In this document: positions 14,546 to 22,295 of the stretch, in pieces
Layout: the number at the start of each line of letters is the position of its first letter
Numbering within the stretch: position 1 is the stretch's first letter
The notes under the pieces: model-generated
The model's input: the letters and a program-made list of their open reading frames with translations, nothing else
The model's database searches: none
What the model was told of the DNA's origin: nothing
Origin: Mycolicibacterium iranicum
GTDB taxonomy: Bacteria > Actinomycetota > Actinomycetes > Mycobacteriales > Mycobacteriaceae
Reading direction: 5' to 3'
Length of the DNA: 64,000 nt
NCBI RefSeq assembly: GCF_014190915.1
Contig: NZ_JACHVU010000009.1
Location: 124,001 to 188,000 of the forward strand
Program-made: the position numbers and the translations under genes

Positions 14546-15796
14546 CCCCAAACCGTCCCACCAAGCACGCACTACACCCTTCGCTATCGCCTCTTCCAAG
14601 CCGTCGAACACCCGCACCCTGTTCGAATCCCTCATACCGCCGCGAACATCCTTCAGCCTGGCATTCAGCCGGTCATTAGCCGCCTTAAACTGCGCCGCAC
14701 TCAAATCCACATCAGGGTCATAACGGTCAGCGGCAACCTTCTCCAACTGCTCCAAGATCGCCCGCTCCTGCTCGCGCAACTCAGCAGTATCCGTGCGTTC
14801 TTCTTTGATCAGCACCACGATGGAATCCGGGCGCGAAAGAAAACCAACGGCTAAATCCACTACAAGCTTGTCCACCGGACGCAGACGACGAGACAACCGA
14901 TGGCACTGCTTGCACACATATGTCGGTGACCCATCGCTAGCCACCCCTGAGCCCATCGCCGAGCCGCAGCGACCACACTCCAAAATTCCGGTTAGCAGAC
15001 GGCTACGGACACCACCGCCCCGGCGACGGTGCTCGTCAGTCAGGATGTCATGCACTGATTGCCACACATCAACGTCAACCAGGGGCTTCCACGCCGCTTC
15101 CGCGACCACATCACCCTTATAAGCACGTTTACCGGCGTATCTCGGATTCACCAAAACTTGGCGCACAGTGCTGCCCGTCCACGCGTTACCTACGGTGGTC
15201 TTGACCCCGGCGCTATTCCATTGTGCAGCAATAGAATACAAAGATTCTCCGGCAAGTATGGATGTATACGCTTTGCGGATGAGCTTCGCCTCATCCTTAT
15301 CAATGAGGTTGTCACGTTTGGTGTATCCGAACGCTCTACGCCCACCCCATCCCCCACCACTCTCAGCATGTTGCTTAGCGGAACGTTGCTGACGTGCCGA
15401 CTTCTGTTCCATCTCCATCCGGGCGAAAACACCCCTCATCCGGGCATTACCACGACCCGTAGGGGACGACAGATCAAAATCACCACCGACAGTTGCCAGC
15501 GCCAGACCGTGTCTATCGGCTATGTCTATGAAATCTTCAAGCTCACGCGGTTGCCGGGTGAGTCGGTCGGCGTCCCACGCAACAACTGCACCGATCTTGC
15601 CGTCGCGCACGTCAGCCAACATCGCCTCATAGACCGGCCTACGGCCCTTGCTCGCACTGACGTTGTTCTCTATGAATTCCACTGCGTCCCAACGGCGAGC
15701 GGCGCAGATCTTCCGGCAGTCCTCAAGCTGTCTCGACACGGCCAACTCGTTACCGGCTCTATCCTTGCTCTGACGTGCGTAAATTGCGGCGCGCAT
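14426..15796 (-). CDS. int: Large serine integrase
   Basis: A 456-residue large serine recombinase. The catalytic domain opens YARQS (nucleophile Ser10) and continues with GAVVAWDADRLTRQPREL, whose Arg residues assist catalysis. It is followed by the recombinase domain (GGWGGRRAFGYT; SLYSIAAQWNSAGV; VRQVLVNPRYAG) and a zinc ribbon ECGRCGSAM...YVCKQC with an inserted coiled coil (KEERTDTAELREQERAILEQLEKV). It would integrate attP into attB within the reductase gene and excise with a directionality factor. ATG 15796 is preceded by TAGGAT (15803-15808), usable as a leaderless -10 or, through AGGA, as a ribosome-binding site. That sequence is part of attP. Confidence 0.93.
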   Translation of the reverse strand: MRAAIYARQSKDRAGNELAVSRQLEDCRKICAARRWDAVEFIENNVSASKGRRPVYEAMLADVRDGKIGAVVAWDADRLTRQPRELEDFIDIADRHGLALATVGGDFDLSSPTGRGNARMRGVFARMEMEQKSARQQRSAKQHAESGGGWGGRRAFGYTKRDNLIDKDEAKLIRKAYTSILAGESLYSIAAQWNSAGVKTTVGNAWTGSTVRQVLVNPRYAGKRAYKGDVVAEAAWKPLVDVDVWQSVHDILTDEHRRRGGGVRSRLLTGILECGRCGSAMGSGVASDGSPTYVCKQCHRLSRRLRPVDKLVVDLAVGFLSRPDSIVVLIKEERTDTAELREQERAILEQLEKVAADRYDPDVDLSAAQFKAANDRLNARLKDVRGGMRDSNRVRVFDGLEEAIAKGVVRAWWDGLGLDRQRAILPLLFRVTLKPMGRGRPFDRSHVDVEWLTGDD

Positions 15797-15807
15797 AGAA
15801 TCATCCT

Positions 15808-15840
15808 AGATGAATCTTCGGCCTGCCCAACATGCGTACG
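15808..15840. other. attR junction with TTCGGCCT core (core 15817-15824)
   Basis: The right boundary of the element. Left of the core is attP arm DNA (ATGAAT at 15810-15815); right of it the reductase reading frame resumes with GCCCAAC. Joined to the left flank, the native site reads GTTCGGC-CT-GCCCAAC, a dyad with 6 of 7 arm positions matching, centred on CT. The reconstructed attP dyad is centred on the same CT. This supports CT as the crossover dinucleotide. Confidence 0.85.
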
Positions 15841-16011
15841 GTGGTGCACTGCCTGCCGCCGAAGGACTGGACCGAGCCGGGGTTCATGGGGCTGGGCATG
15901 ATCTACACCGCCCTCCCGGTGACGAACGCGGTGCCGGCGGTCGTCGCGGCCCGGCCCGGCATCGTGACGCTGGCCGACCTCCCCCCGATCACGGGACGCG
16001 CCGCGGTCTGA
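15825..16011 (+). pseudogene. DapB-like reductase, 3' part, right of the integrated element
   Basis: The C-terminal 62 residues of the interrupted reductase: NMRTVVHCLPPKDWTEPGFMGLGMIYTALPVTNAVP and on to a TGA at 16009-16011. It has an internal ATG at 15832 but no ribosome-binding site and no stand-alone function. The frame matches that of the 5' part at 4294-5180 exactly when the element between the two cores is removed, leaving no insertion, loss or stop. That implies the insertion is recent or precisely maintained. Confidence 0.9.
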
Positions 16012-16066
16012 TCCGGTGGGCAGGCCGGCAATGCGGTTGACGGGCCGGCGTATTCGGGGTTCGGCC

Positions 16067-16546
16067 CTACCCGACGTTGACCCAGACGACGTGAGCGATG
16101 ACCACCACCGCGGCGAGGATCAGCAGCACACGGTCGGAAAGCCGTAGCCGCGGCGCGGACGAGGCCGGCAGCCGCAGCTCCCGGGCGATCAGGAACAGCG
16201 GGAAGGTGAACGCGATCGCGGTCGCGAGGCCGCCGACGATGTAGAGCCACACGAACCTGATGGCGTGGCGTCTGGCCTCGACCACCATGAAGATCACCGC
16301 GGCCAGGGTGAGCAACAGCAGGTCGCCGGTGTAGGACCGGGCCGCCGGCGTGACCGTGAGGTCGGTGAGGAAGTCGGGGAGAAAACGGTCGGGCAGGTAC
16401 GCGAGGTTGTTCGTCCACGTCGCGATCAGGCCGACCACGGCAATCGCACCGTAGACGAGGCACAGGACCTTGCGGGACGTGGGGATCGACGGTTCCTGAT
16501 CGATCTGGTCGGAGCTGCCCATACCTCTGCCCATACCTCTGCTCAT
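16067..16546 (-). CDS. DUF2834-type membrane protein
   Basis: A 159-residue protein with four hydrophobic segments (VLCLVYGAIAVVGLIATW; DLLLLTLAAVIFMVVEA; FVWLYIVGGLATAIAFTFPLFLI; RVLLILAAVVVIAHVVW). The spacing and the conserved charged loop EARRHAIRFVW match the DUF2834 family of uncharacterised membrane proteins. ATG 16546 begins 2 bp after the degV stop, so it is coupled to that gene and probably the last of the nadD-rsfS-gpgP-octT-degV transcript. Alternative in-frame starts lie at residues 5 and 9. Function unknown. Confidence 0.75.
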   Translation of the reverse strand: MSRGMGRGMGSSDQIDQEPSIPTSRKVLCLVYGAIAVVGLIATWTNNLAYLPDRFLPDFLTDLTVTPAARSYTGDLLLLTLAAVIFMVVEARRHAIRFVWLYIVGGLATAIAFTFPLFLIARELRLPASSAPRLRLSDRVLLILAAVVVIAHVVWVNVG

Positions 16547-16548
16547 TT

Positions 16549-17391
16549 CTAGTGGTGCGGCGCGACCTGCACCGCGACCCCGACGGCGCCGCCCCCGACG
16601 TGCACCGACAGCAGTGGCCCCATGTCGGCGACGGTGAGCGACGAGATCTGCGGAAGTCGTTGTGTCAGTGCGGCGCCGAGCTGGTCGGCGGCGTCGTGGT
16701 TGTCGACATGGTGGACCACGACGTCGGCGCTGTGGTCCCCGACCACCTCGGCGACACGCTCGACCATCGCCGCGTGGGCTTTCGTGACGGTACGGATCCT
16801 TTGGTCGAGCACCAGCCTGCCGTCGACGTCGAGGCACAGCAGCGGCTTGAGCGCCAGCGCCGTACCGAGCCACGAGGCGGTGGTGCGGATCCGTCCGCTG
16901 CGCCGCAGATTGTCGAGCCGGTGCACGACGAGGAACACGTGCGACCGGGCCATCGCCGACCGCGCGGCCGCCTCGACCCCGTCGAGGTCGGCACCAGAGC
17001 GCGCACAGCGTGCCGCGGCCAGCGCGATGAAGCCGACACCCATGGCCGCCGAGCGCGAGTTCACGACACGCACCGACGCACCGAATTCCCGTGCCGCCGT
17101 GGCCGCGGCACTGTAGGTGCTGGAGAGTGCGCCCGAAAGGTGCACGGCGACAACCCCGTCGCCGTCACTGTCGGCCAGCGCCCGGCGGTACGTGTCGACG
17201 AGTTCGGCAGGGGTGGCGCCCGCCGTCGTCACCTTCGGGCGGTCGTGGATGTCGAACGGGATGTCGTCGATGCCGTCGCGCAGATCGGCACCGTCGACCA
17301 GCACGTGCAGCGGTACCTCGCGGATGTCCCACCGCTGGCGCTCCCCGTGCTGCAGACGCGAGGACGAATCACTGACGACGACGACGGGCAT
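16549..17391 (-). CDS. DegV family protein (fatty-acid binding)
   Basis: A 280-residue DegV/EDD-fold protein. It opens PVVVVSDSSSRL, with the family's conserved DSS near residue 8, followed by a DIREVPLHVLVDG strand and HLSGALSSTYSAA, whose Ser contacts the fatty-acid carboxylate in known structures. DegV proteins bind fatty acids and act with acyl-phosphate kinases in lipid uptake or transfer. In M. tuberculosis the equivalent is Rv2417c, next to the octanoyltransferase gene. Its location here directly after octT suggests a link to acyl supply for glucosylglycerate acylation; that is inference. Confidence 0.85.
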   Translation of the reverse strand: MPVVVVSDSSSRLQHGERQRWDIREVPLHVLVDGADLRDGIDDIPFDIHDRPKVTTAGATPAELVDTYRRALADSDGDGVVAVHLSGALSSTYSAAATAAREFGASVRVVNSRSAAMGVGFIALAAARCARSGADLDGVEAAARSAMARSHVFLVVHRLDNLRRSGRIRTTASWLGTALALKPLLCLDVDGRLVLDQRIRTVTKAHAAMVERVAEVVGDHSADVVVHHVDNHDAADQLGAALTQRLPQISSLTVADMGPLLSVHVGGGAVGVAVQVAPHH

Positions 17392-17394
17392 CGG

Positions 17395-18141
17395 TCAGCC
17401 GCCCGGCGAGCTGATCTGCACGCCCGCCTCGGCCAAGCCCTTGATCATCAGGTCGGCGACCGCGCGGTGCGCCTCGAAGTTCCAGTGGATGCCGTCGGGA
17501 TTGCCCCGCCCGCTCATCACTTCCTCGCCGACGGCGGCCTTCAGGTCGACCAGTGGCACCGCGTGCTCGGCGGCCCACCGGCTGATCGCGGCCACCGTTC
17601 CGGGCCTGCCGTGGTGGGCCATCCCGTAGGTGGGTGCAATGTGCACCGACGGCAGTGAGGCCACCATCGGGATTCCCGGCCGGTTGAAATCGATGGCAGC
17701 CCTGGTCATCTCGAGGTACTCGACCGTGAGGTGGGGAGGCAGCGCGGGACGCGCGATCGGCGAGAAGCGCGGCTGTGCCCAGCCGTAGCCGTCGCGCACC
17801 CAGCGGCGCAGCCGAGGCGGACGGACGTAGCGGATCATCTCGCGCAGTGCCGTCGGCAACGGCGAGGGCAGCGAATCCATGCCCGACGTCGCGAAGATCA
17901 CCGCGCCCGCCTTCGGCAACGCCGCCCACGACCGCGGGTCCTGAGTCGCCGCCCACCACACGTCGCGACTGGTCCAGCCGATCCGCCCGATCAGCTCCAC
18001 ATCCCAACCCAGGTGCTCGGCAACGAGATTCGGCCAGATCCTGGGATCGTCGGACGGCAGGCCACCGGTCGGCCCGTAGTAGGACAGCGAGTCGCAGAAG
18101 ACCAGCAGGGCCCTGCGGCCCGCAGGCGGCTCAGAGGACAT
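17395..18141 (-). CDS. octT: SGNH-family diglucosylglycerate octanoyltransferase
   Basis: A 248-residue SGNH hydrolase-fold enzyme. Block I is FCDSLSYYG (Ser18) near the N-terminus; the C-terminal block is DGIHWN with the catalytic Asp and His. OctT acylates diglucosylglycerate with octanoate, an early step of methylglucose lipopolysaccharide (MGLP) synthesis in mycobacteria. It corresponds to Rv2418c by content and position, next to gpgP, which makes the glucosylglycerate precursor. The start ATG 18141 overlaps the gpgP end by 11 bp, and the stop lies 3 bp before degV. Confidence 0.82.
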   Translation of the reverse strand: MSSEPPAGRRALLVFCDSLSYYGPTGGLPSDDPRIWPNLVAEHLGWDVELIGRIGWTSRDVWWAATQDPRSWAALPKAGAVIFATSGMDSLPSPLPTALREMIRYVRPPRLRRWVRDGYGWAQPRFSPIARPALPPHLTVEYLEMTRAAIDFNRPGIPMVASLPSVHIAPTYGMAHHGRPGTVAAISRWAAEHAVPLVDLKAAVGEEVMSGRGNPDGIHWNFEAHRAVADLMIKGLAEAGVQISSPGG

Positions 18142-18805
18142 CGCCGGCGACCTGCGCGGAGGCGTTCCACACGTCCAGCCGCCAGCGGATGTCGTCGAAG
18201 GACGCCGGGTCGCCGTCCGCGCGGGTGTGCCCGGCCAGTTGCACCCAACTCGCATTGCCCATGCCGCCCAGCACGGGCCAGTTGTCCACCGGCAGGCCCA
18301 GCAGGGCGGCGGTCAGCGCGGCGATCAGACCGCCATGGGCGACCAGCACCACCGGGCGGTCGGACCCGTCACCCCACTCGGGCTGGCGGGCCACCAGTTC
18401 CCGCACCAGCGGCATGCTGCGCTGCGCGACGTCCACGCGGCTCTCCCCGCCGTGCGGGGCCCAGCGGGCGTCGTCGCGCCACGCCAACCTGGCGCCGGGC
18501 GCCACCGCGTCCACGTCCAGGTGGGTCATGCCCTGCCAGTCGCCGAGGTGGGTCTCGCGCAGACGTTCGTCGATGCTGACCGCCTGACCGCACCGGTCGC
18601 CCAGGGCGATCGCGGTGTCGAGCGCGCGCCGCAGATCCGACGAGACGATCAGCAGCGGTTGACGTTTGGCGAGCGCCTCGGCGGCGGCGACCGCCTGCTC
18701 ACGACCCAGCTCGCTGAGCTCGGTGTCGAGCTGCCCCTGCATCCGGCTGCCCGCGTTGTACTCGGTCTGGCCGTGCCGCAGCATCACCAGCCGGCGGATG
18801 GTCAT
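18131..18805 (-). CDS. gpgP: Glucosyl-3-phosphoglycerate phosphatase
   Basis: A 224-residue histidine-phosphatase family enzyme (phosphoglycerate-mutase fold). The phospho-accepting LRHGQTEYN carries His11; the second active-site His is in VLVAHGGL near residue 160; the RLRETHLGDWQG loop is typical. In mycobacteria this gene (Rv2419c) dephosphorylates glucosyl-3-phosphoglycerate to glucosylglycerate for MGLP synthesis. Length matches the family. The ATG at 18805 overlaps the rsfS stop (ATGA), so it is co-translated with rsfS. Confidence 0.87.
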   Translation of the reverse strand: MTIRRLVMLRHGQTEYNAGSRMQGQLDTELSELGREQAVAAAEALAKRQPLLIVSSDLRRALDTAIALGDRCGQAVSIDERLRETHLGDWQGMTHLDVDAVAPGARLAWRDDARWAPHGGESRVDVAQRSMPLVRELVARQPEWGDGSDRPVVLVAHGGLIAALTAALLGLPVDNWPVLGGMGNASWVQLAGHTRADGDPASFDDIRWRLDVWNASAQVAGDVL

Positions 18806-19224
18806 TCCTGTTCCCCCGTGGCCCCGCCCCCCGGACCGCCGTCCCCCGAACCCTCGTCCTGCGCGCCCTCGAGGTCCACCGGCACCGTCGGGCAGTCCCG
18901 CCACAGCCGGTCGAGGGCATAGAAATTGCGCTCGTCCTGATGCTGGATGTGCACGACGATGTCGACGTAGTCGAGCAGCGTCCAGCGACCTTCGCGGGTG
19001 CCTTCGCGGCGGGCCGGTTTGTAGCCCGCCCGACGCATCTTCTCCTCGACCTCGTCGACGATCGCGTTGACCTGCCGATCGTTGTTGCCGGAGGCGATGA
19101 CGAAGCAGTCGGTGATGACGAGCTGGCCGGACACGTCGATCACGACGACGTCTTCGGCGAGTTTGGCGGCCGCCGCGCGGGCGGCGACGCGGGCCATGTC
19201 GATGGCCTCGGCTGTGGCGGTCAG
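18802..19224 (-). CDS. rsfS: Ribosomal silencing factor RsfS
   Basis: RsfS binds uL14 and blocks joining of ribosomal subunits under starvation. The domain is clear: DVVVIDVSGQLVITDCFVIASG, then WTLLDYVDIVVHIQHQDERNFYALDRLW. A Gly/Glu-rich tail of about 25 residues follows. The first ATG is at 19197 (131 residues). However, the nine codons upstream (reading LTATAEAID before Met) look conserved with the usual mycobacterial N-terminus, and the only start-like codon there is CTG at 19222-19224, overlapping the nadD stop (CTGA). I annotate the longer 140-residue form; the 19197 start is the conservative alternative. Confidence 0.85.
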   Translation of the reverse strand: MTATAEAIDMARVAARAAAAKLAEDVVVIDVSGQLVITDCFVIASGNNDRQVNAIVDEVEEKMRRAGYKPARREGTREGRWTLLDYVDIVVHIQHQDERNFYALDRLWRDCPTVPVDLEGAQDEGSGDGGPGGGATGEQE

Positions 19225-19862
19225 GTGCGGTCTCCTTCACAAGCGGGATGCTGGCTGCTGTACAGGTTGCGTTTGGCGACGTACTGGACGACGCCGTCGG
19301 GAACCAGGTACCAGATCGGTCGGGATTCTTCGGCGCGCCGGCGGCAGTCGGTCGACGAGATCGCCAGGGCGGGGACCTCGATCAGATGCAACGCGTCGGC
19401 GGGCAGTTCGGACATGGCCGCCGAGATGTGCTTGCCGTCGAGCTCGTATCCGGGCCTGCTGACTCCGACGAACCGGGCGATCGAGAACATCTGTTCCCAG
19501 TTCTGCCACGACAGGATGGACGCCAGCGCGTCGGCCCCGGTGATGAAGTACAGGTCGGCGTCCGGGTTCAGCGCGTGCAGGTCGCGCAGCGTGTCCTTGG
19601 TGTACGTCGGCCCGGCCCGGTCGATGTCGACGCGGCTGACCGAGAACCGCGGATTGGACGCCGTCGCGATGACGGTCATCAGGTAGCGGTCCTCGGCGGC
19701 GGTGACGGGTCGGCTCCGCTTCTGCCAGGGCTGGCCCGTCGGCACGAACAAGACCTCGTCGAGGTCGAAGCGCGCCGCGACCTCACTGGCGGCGACGAGG
19801 TGTCCGTTGTGGATGGGATCGAACGTCCCACCCATGACGCCCAGCCGCCGTCGTGATTGCAC
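19221..19862 (-). CDS. nadD: Nicotinate-nucleotide adenylyltransferase
   Basis: A 213-residue NadD, joining nicotinate mononucleotide and ATP to deamido-NAD. It shows GGTFDPIHNGH at residues 11-21 (the HxGH nucleotidyltransferase motif) and the ISSTDCRRR motif near 185, plus the WYLVPDGVVQYV C-terminus. GTG start at 19862; TAAGCT lies 8 nt upstream, a possible leaderless -10. It heads the minus-strand chain nadD-rsfS-gpgP-octT-degV-DUF2834, a conserved mycobacterial order. Confidence 0.92.
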   Translation of the reverse strand: MQSRRRLGVMGGTFDPIHNGHLVAASEVAARFDLDEVLFVPTGQPWQKRSRPVTAAEDRYLMTVIATASNPRFSVSRVDIDRAGPTYTKDTLRDLHALNPDADLYFITGADALASILSWQNWEQMFSIARFVGVSRPGYELDGKHISAAMSELPADALHLIEVPALAISSTDCRRRAEESRPIWYLVPDGVVQYVAKRNLYSSQHPACEGDRT

Positions 19863-19905
19863 GAATAGCCAGCTTACGGGAGTGTCACCCGGGCCTCAGG
19901 CCGAG

Positions 19906-20634
19906 TCACACCCGCGACAACCGCTGAGAGCCGAGAGCCTCGGAAACCTCGAACGCGGCACGGTCGGCGCGGTAGACGTCGCGGGCGTACTCGACGCACC
20001 GTCCCGAGATGTCCTCGGTCCTGCGGGTCAGCAGCGTGCCGGCCGAACCGGCCCGCACACCGAGCTGGAGGCTTGTGGCGTCGTCGAGCACGATCGACTC
20101 GAGCACAGCCGTCGAGCGGGCCAGTTCGACGCCGTAGCGCGACCGCAACACCGCCCACAGGGAGCCGTCGTCGGTGACCTCGAGGATGCCGGGGGTCAAC
20201 TCCGCGGGCAGGAAGGTCGTCTCCAACGCGAACGGCACGTCGTCGACGCTGCGGAGGCGGTGGAACACGTGGACCGCCGCGCCGTCGTCGAGCTCGAGTG
20301 CCCGGCGCACCGCAGGCGTCGCCACCTGGTGTTCGGCCCACAGCAGTTGCGCGGCCGGCCGGCGCCCCATCCGGGCCACCTCCTCGGAGAAGCTGCCGAC
20401 GTGGAAGCGGACGCGCGGCTCGGCGACGAAGGTGCCGCGCGGCGGCTTGCGGTACACCACGCCCTCGCTCTCCAGCAGCGACAGCGCCTGGCGCGCGGTC
20501 ATGCGGCTGACGCCGTGCGTCTCGGCCAGCTCCCGCTCCGACGGCAGCAACGTGTGCGGCCCCATCTGTTCGGTGACGATGCGGTCGCGAACGTCGGCGG
20601 CGATCGTCATGTACAGAGGGGTGCCTGAGGGCAT
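19906..20634 (-). CDS. GntR-family transcriptional regulator (HutC/UTRA type)
   Basis: A 242-residue regulator. The winged HTH spans LPSERELAETHGVSRMTARQALSLLESEGVVYRKPPRGTF cut as usual for GntR proteins (about residues 30-69), followed by a UTRA effector domain. GntR/HutC members bind sugar phosphates or related ligands and release DNA. ATG 20632-20634 is chosen because TACGCT (20641-20646) lies 6 nt upstream, a leaderless -10; an upstream ATG at 20673 has no support. It is divergent from the permease-kinase operon, and two palindromes between them (20733-20757) are its likely operators. Confidence 0.85.
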   Translation of the reverse strand: MPSGTPLYMTIAADVRDRIVTEQMGPHTLLPSERELAETHGVSRMTARQALSLLESEGVVYRKPPRGTFVAEPRVRFHVGSFSEEVARMGRRPAAQLLWAEHQVATPAVRRALELDDGAAVHVFHRLRSVDDVPFALETTFLPAELTPGILEVTDDGSLWAVLRSRYGVELARSTAVLESIVLDDATSLQLGVRAGSAGTLLTRRTEDISGRCVEYARDVYRADRAAFEVSEALGSQRLSRV

Positions 20635-20732
20635 CCCTGCAGCGTAGCGACGTAAGTCGACTTCGGTCGCCACATGTGCTGCGTTAACTCTGTGTGATTT
20701 CGTTGACGCCGCCGTGGTGACGCCCCATACTT

Positions 20733-20757
20733 TGGTTCAACCATATGGTCTATACCA
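20733..20757. promoter_or_regulatory. GntR-type operators: TGGTTCAACCA and DasR-like TGGTCTATACCA
   Basis: Two palindromes stand next to each other: TGGTT-C-AACCA at 20733-20743 and TGGTCTATACCA at 20746-20757. The second is one base from the DasR-type consensus TGGTCTAGACCA, used by HutC/GntR regulators. TATGGT at 20744-20749 could be the -10 box of the permease operon, so binding would block transcription. Confidence 0.65.
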
Positions 20758-20790
20758 CTGCCCCACACCACCGCCGAGATGGAGTTGAAC

Positions 20791-22284
20791 GTGTCCGATG
20801 GCTCACCGCGGAGCGATTCCGCCGACCTCGCCCAGTTCGGGTACCAACAGTCACTGGAGCGGCGGACGGGCAAGTTCGCGTCGTTCGCCGTGGCGTTCGC
20901 GTTCGTCTCGATCGCGACCGGGATCTTCACCACCTACGGCGCGGTGCTCAACAGTTCCGGGCCCGCGGGCATCTGGACCTGGCCCGTCGCCGTCGTGGGC
21001 CAGCTCGCGGTGGCCCTCGTGCTCGGCGCCCTGGCCTCGCGGATCCCGGTGACCGGCTACCACTACCAGTGGATGTCCCGGCTGGCCAACCCGATCCTGG
21101 GATGGATCATCGGCTGGATCTCGTTCACGTTCCTGGCGATCGTTGTCGTCGCGGTGGACTACACGATCGCCTCGACGATCCTGCCGGTCCTGCTGAACTA
21201 CGAGAGCACCGCGACCATCGCCTGGATCATGACCGCCGCGGTGCTGACGGCGCAGGCTCTCCTGGTGGCCCTGTCGACCCCGTGGGCCGAGCGTGTCAAC
21301 AGCAGCCTGGTCACCCTGGAACTGATCGGCATGGCCGCGTTGACGGTGCTGCTGCTCGTGGTGGCCGCGATCCGCGGCGACATGGACTTCTCCAACCTGT
21401 TCTCCACCGGCGCCGTCGACCCCGAGGGTTATTGGAGCTTCGGCGACCTGACCTCGGCCGGGCCCTGGATGCTGGGCTTCCTCCTGGGCGCGTTCACCAT
21501 CGTGGGCTTCGAATCCGCGGCCAATCTCGCCGAAGAGACCCACGACCCCGAACGCGTGGTGCCGCGCGCCATGTGGCAGGCCGTGCTGGCCTCCGGCGTC
21601 CTCGGCTTCGTCTTCATCATCGCGGTCACGCTGGCCGCCGGGGACCCGGTCGCACTCGCCGAATCCGGCACCCCGATCGCCGACGTCATCGACAAGACCC
21701 TCGGCTCGGTCGTGGCCACGCTGTTACTGCTCATGGTGGTGCTGGCGATCTTTGCGTGCGGCCTGGTCATCATGATCACCGGTGTGCGGTTGACCTGGGC
21801 GATGTCGCGCGACCAGCGCTTCCCCGGCTGGCAGCAGTGGAACCAGATCTCCCCGCGGTTCCACACCCCGATGAAGGCGACGCTGCTGTACTTCTTCCTG
21901 GCCCAGCTGATCCTGGCGATCTTCGCCCATTCCGAGACCGCCCTGTTCACCCTGTTCAGTGCCGCGACGCTGCTCCCCGCCGTCATGTACGCCTCCACCG
22001 TGGTGCTGTACCTGGTCAAGCGCCGGCACCTGGCCGGTTCAGCACACGGCCCGGCGAAGTTCAGCCTCGGGGCGTGGGAGATCCCGATCCTGGTGGTCGC
22101 CATCGTGTGGTTGGCCTTCGAGCTGGCGCTGTTCCGGGACGCCGCGTTCAAGGAAGCGTGGACGTACGTGATCGTGATGGTCGCGATCGGTGCGGCATAT
22201 CTGGCATATCTGCTCGTCCGGCGGGGCAAGCAGGGATTGTCGATGCCGGACATGCATTCGATCGACGCCGAACTTCGGGAATGA
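20791..22284 (+). CDS. APC-family permease (amino acid/polyamine/organocation type)
   Basis: A 497-residue permease with about 12 membrane segments. The N-terminal ERRTGKFASFAVAFAFVSIATGIFTTYG contains the family's first-helix G-rich break (SIATGIFTTYG), and FESAANLAEETHDPERVVPRA in helix 6-7 is the APC signature. GTG 20791 is chosen because GGAG lies 6 nt upstream; ATG 20779 in frame is possible. It is the first gene of a five-part regulatory unit with kinase and oxidoreductases, so it probably imports the substrate. APC transporters normally carry amino compounds, unlike the usual glycerol facilitators, which hints at an amine- or amino-alcohol-type substrate. Confidence 0.87.
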   Translation: MSDGSPRSDSADLAQFGYQQSLERRTGKFASFAVAFAFVSIATGIFTTYGAVLNSSGPAGIWTWPVAVVGQLAVALVLGALASRIPVTGYHYQWMSRLANPILGWIIGWISFTFLAIVVVAVDYTIASTILPVLLNYESTATIAWIMTAAVLTAQALLVALSTPWAERVNSSLVTLELIGMAALTVLLLVVAAIRGDMDFSNLFSTGAVDPEGYWSFGDLTSAGPWMLGFLLGAFTIVGFESAANLAEETHDPERVVPRAMWQAVLASGVLGFVFIIAVTLAAGDPVALAESGTPIADVIDKTLGSVVATLLLLMVVLAIFACGLVIMITGVRLTWAMSRDQRFPGWQQWNQISPRFHTPMKATLLYFFLAQLILAIFAHSETALFTLFSAATLLPAVMYASTVVLYLVKRRHLAGSAHGPAKFSLGAWEIPILVVAIVWLAFELALFRDAAFKEAWTYVIVMVAIGAAYLAYLLVRRGKQGLSMPDMHSIDAELRE

Positions 22285-22295
22285 CAGGACAACCG

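Larger units (their letters stand above)
5181..15824. mobile_element. Integrated 10.6-kb tail-less phage satellite / prophage-like element with serine integrase
   Basis: The element is bounded by TTCGGCCT cores and interrupts a reductase gene. Order from attL: membrane protein, two head-tail connector-size proteins, major capsid, scaffold-like protein, portal, large terminase (all minus strand), a small plus-strand gene, HNH nuclease, another plus-strand gene, an operon of five small genes ending in an HTH/excisionase, a non-coding control region, a small plus-strand gene and the serine integrase at attR. No tail, tape-measure, lysin, holin, protease, polymerase or recognisable repressor gene fits in the remaining space. 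Composition is visibly more AT-rich than the flanks. Gene content matches a capsid-forming satellite that would need a helper phage for tails and lysis; a deletion-remnant prophage is the alternative. Confidence 0.9.

Noticed and set aside
5181..15824. Full-length functional prophage
   Set aside because: No tail, tape measure, lysin or holin gene and no room for them in 10.6 kb.
15797..16011. tRNA gene as integration target
   Set aside because: No cloverleaf-forming sequence at either junction; the target is the reductase coding sequence.
16012..16066. Missing eis-type gene expected between comEA and degV by M. tuberculosis order
   Set aside because: No acetyltransferase frame exists in the window; the interval is taken by the 486-16011 region. 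Treated as a lineage difference.
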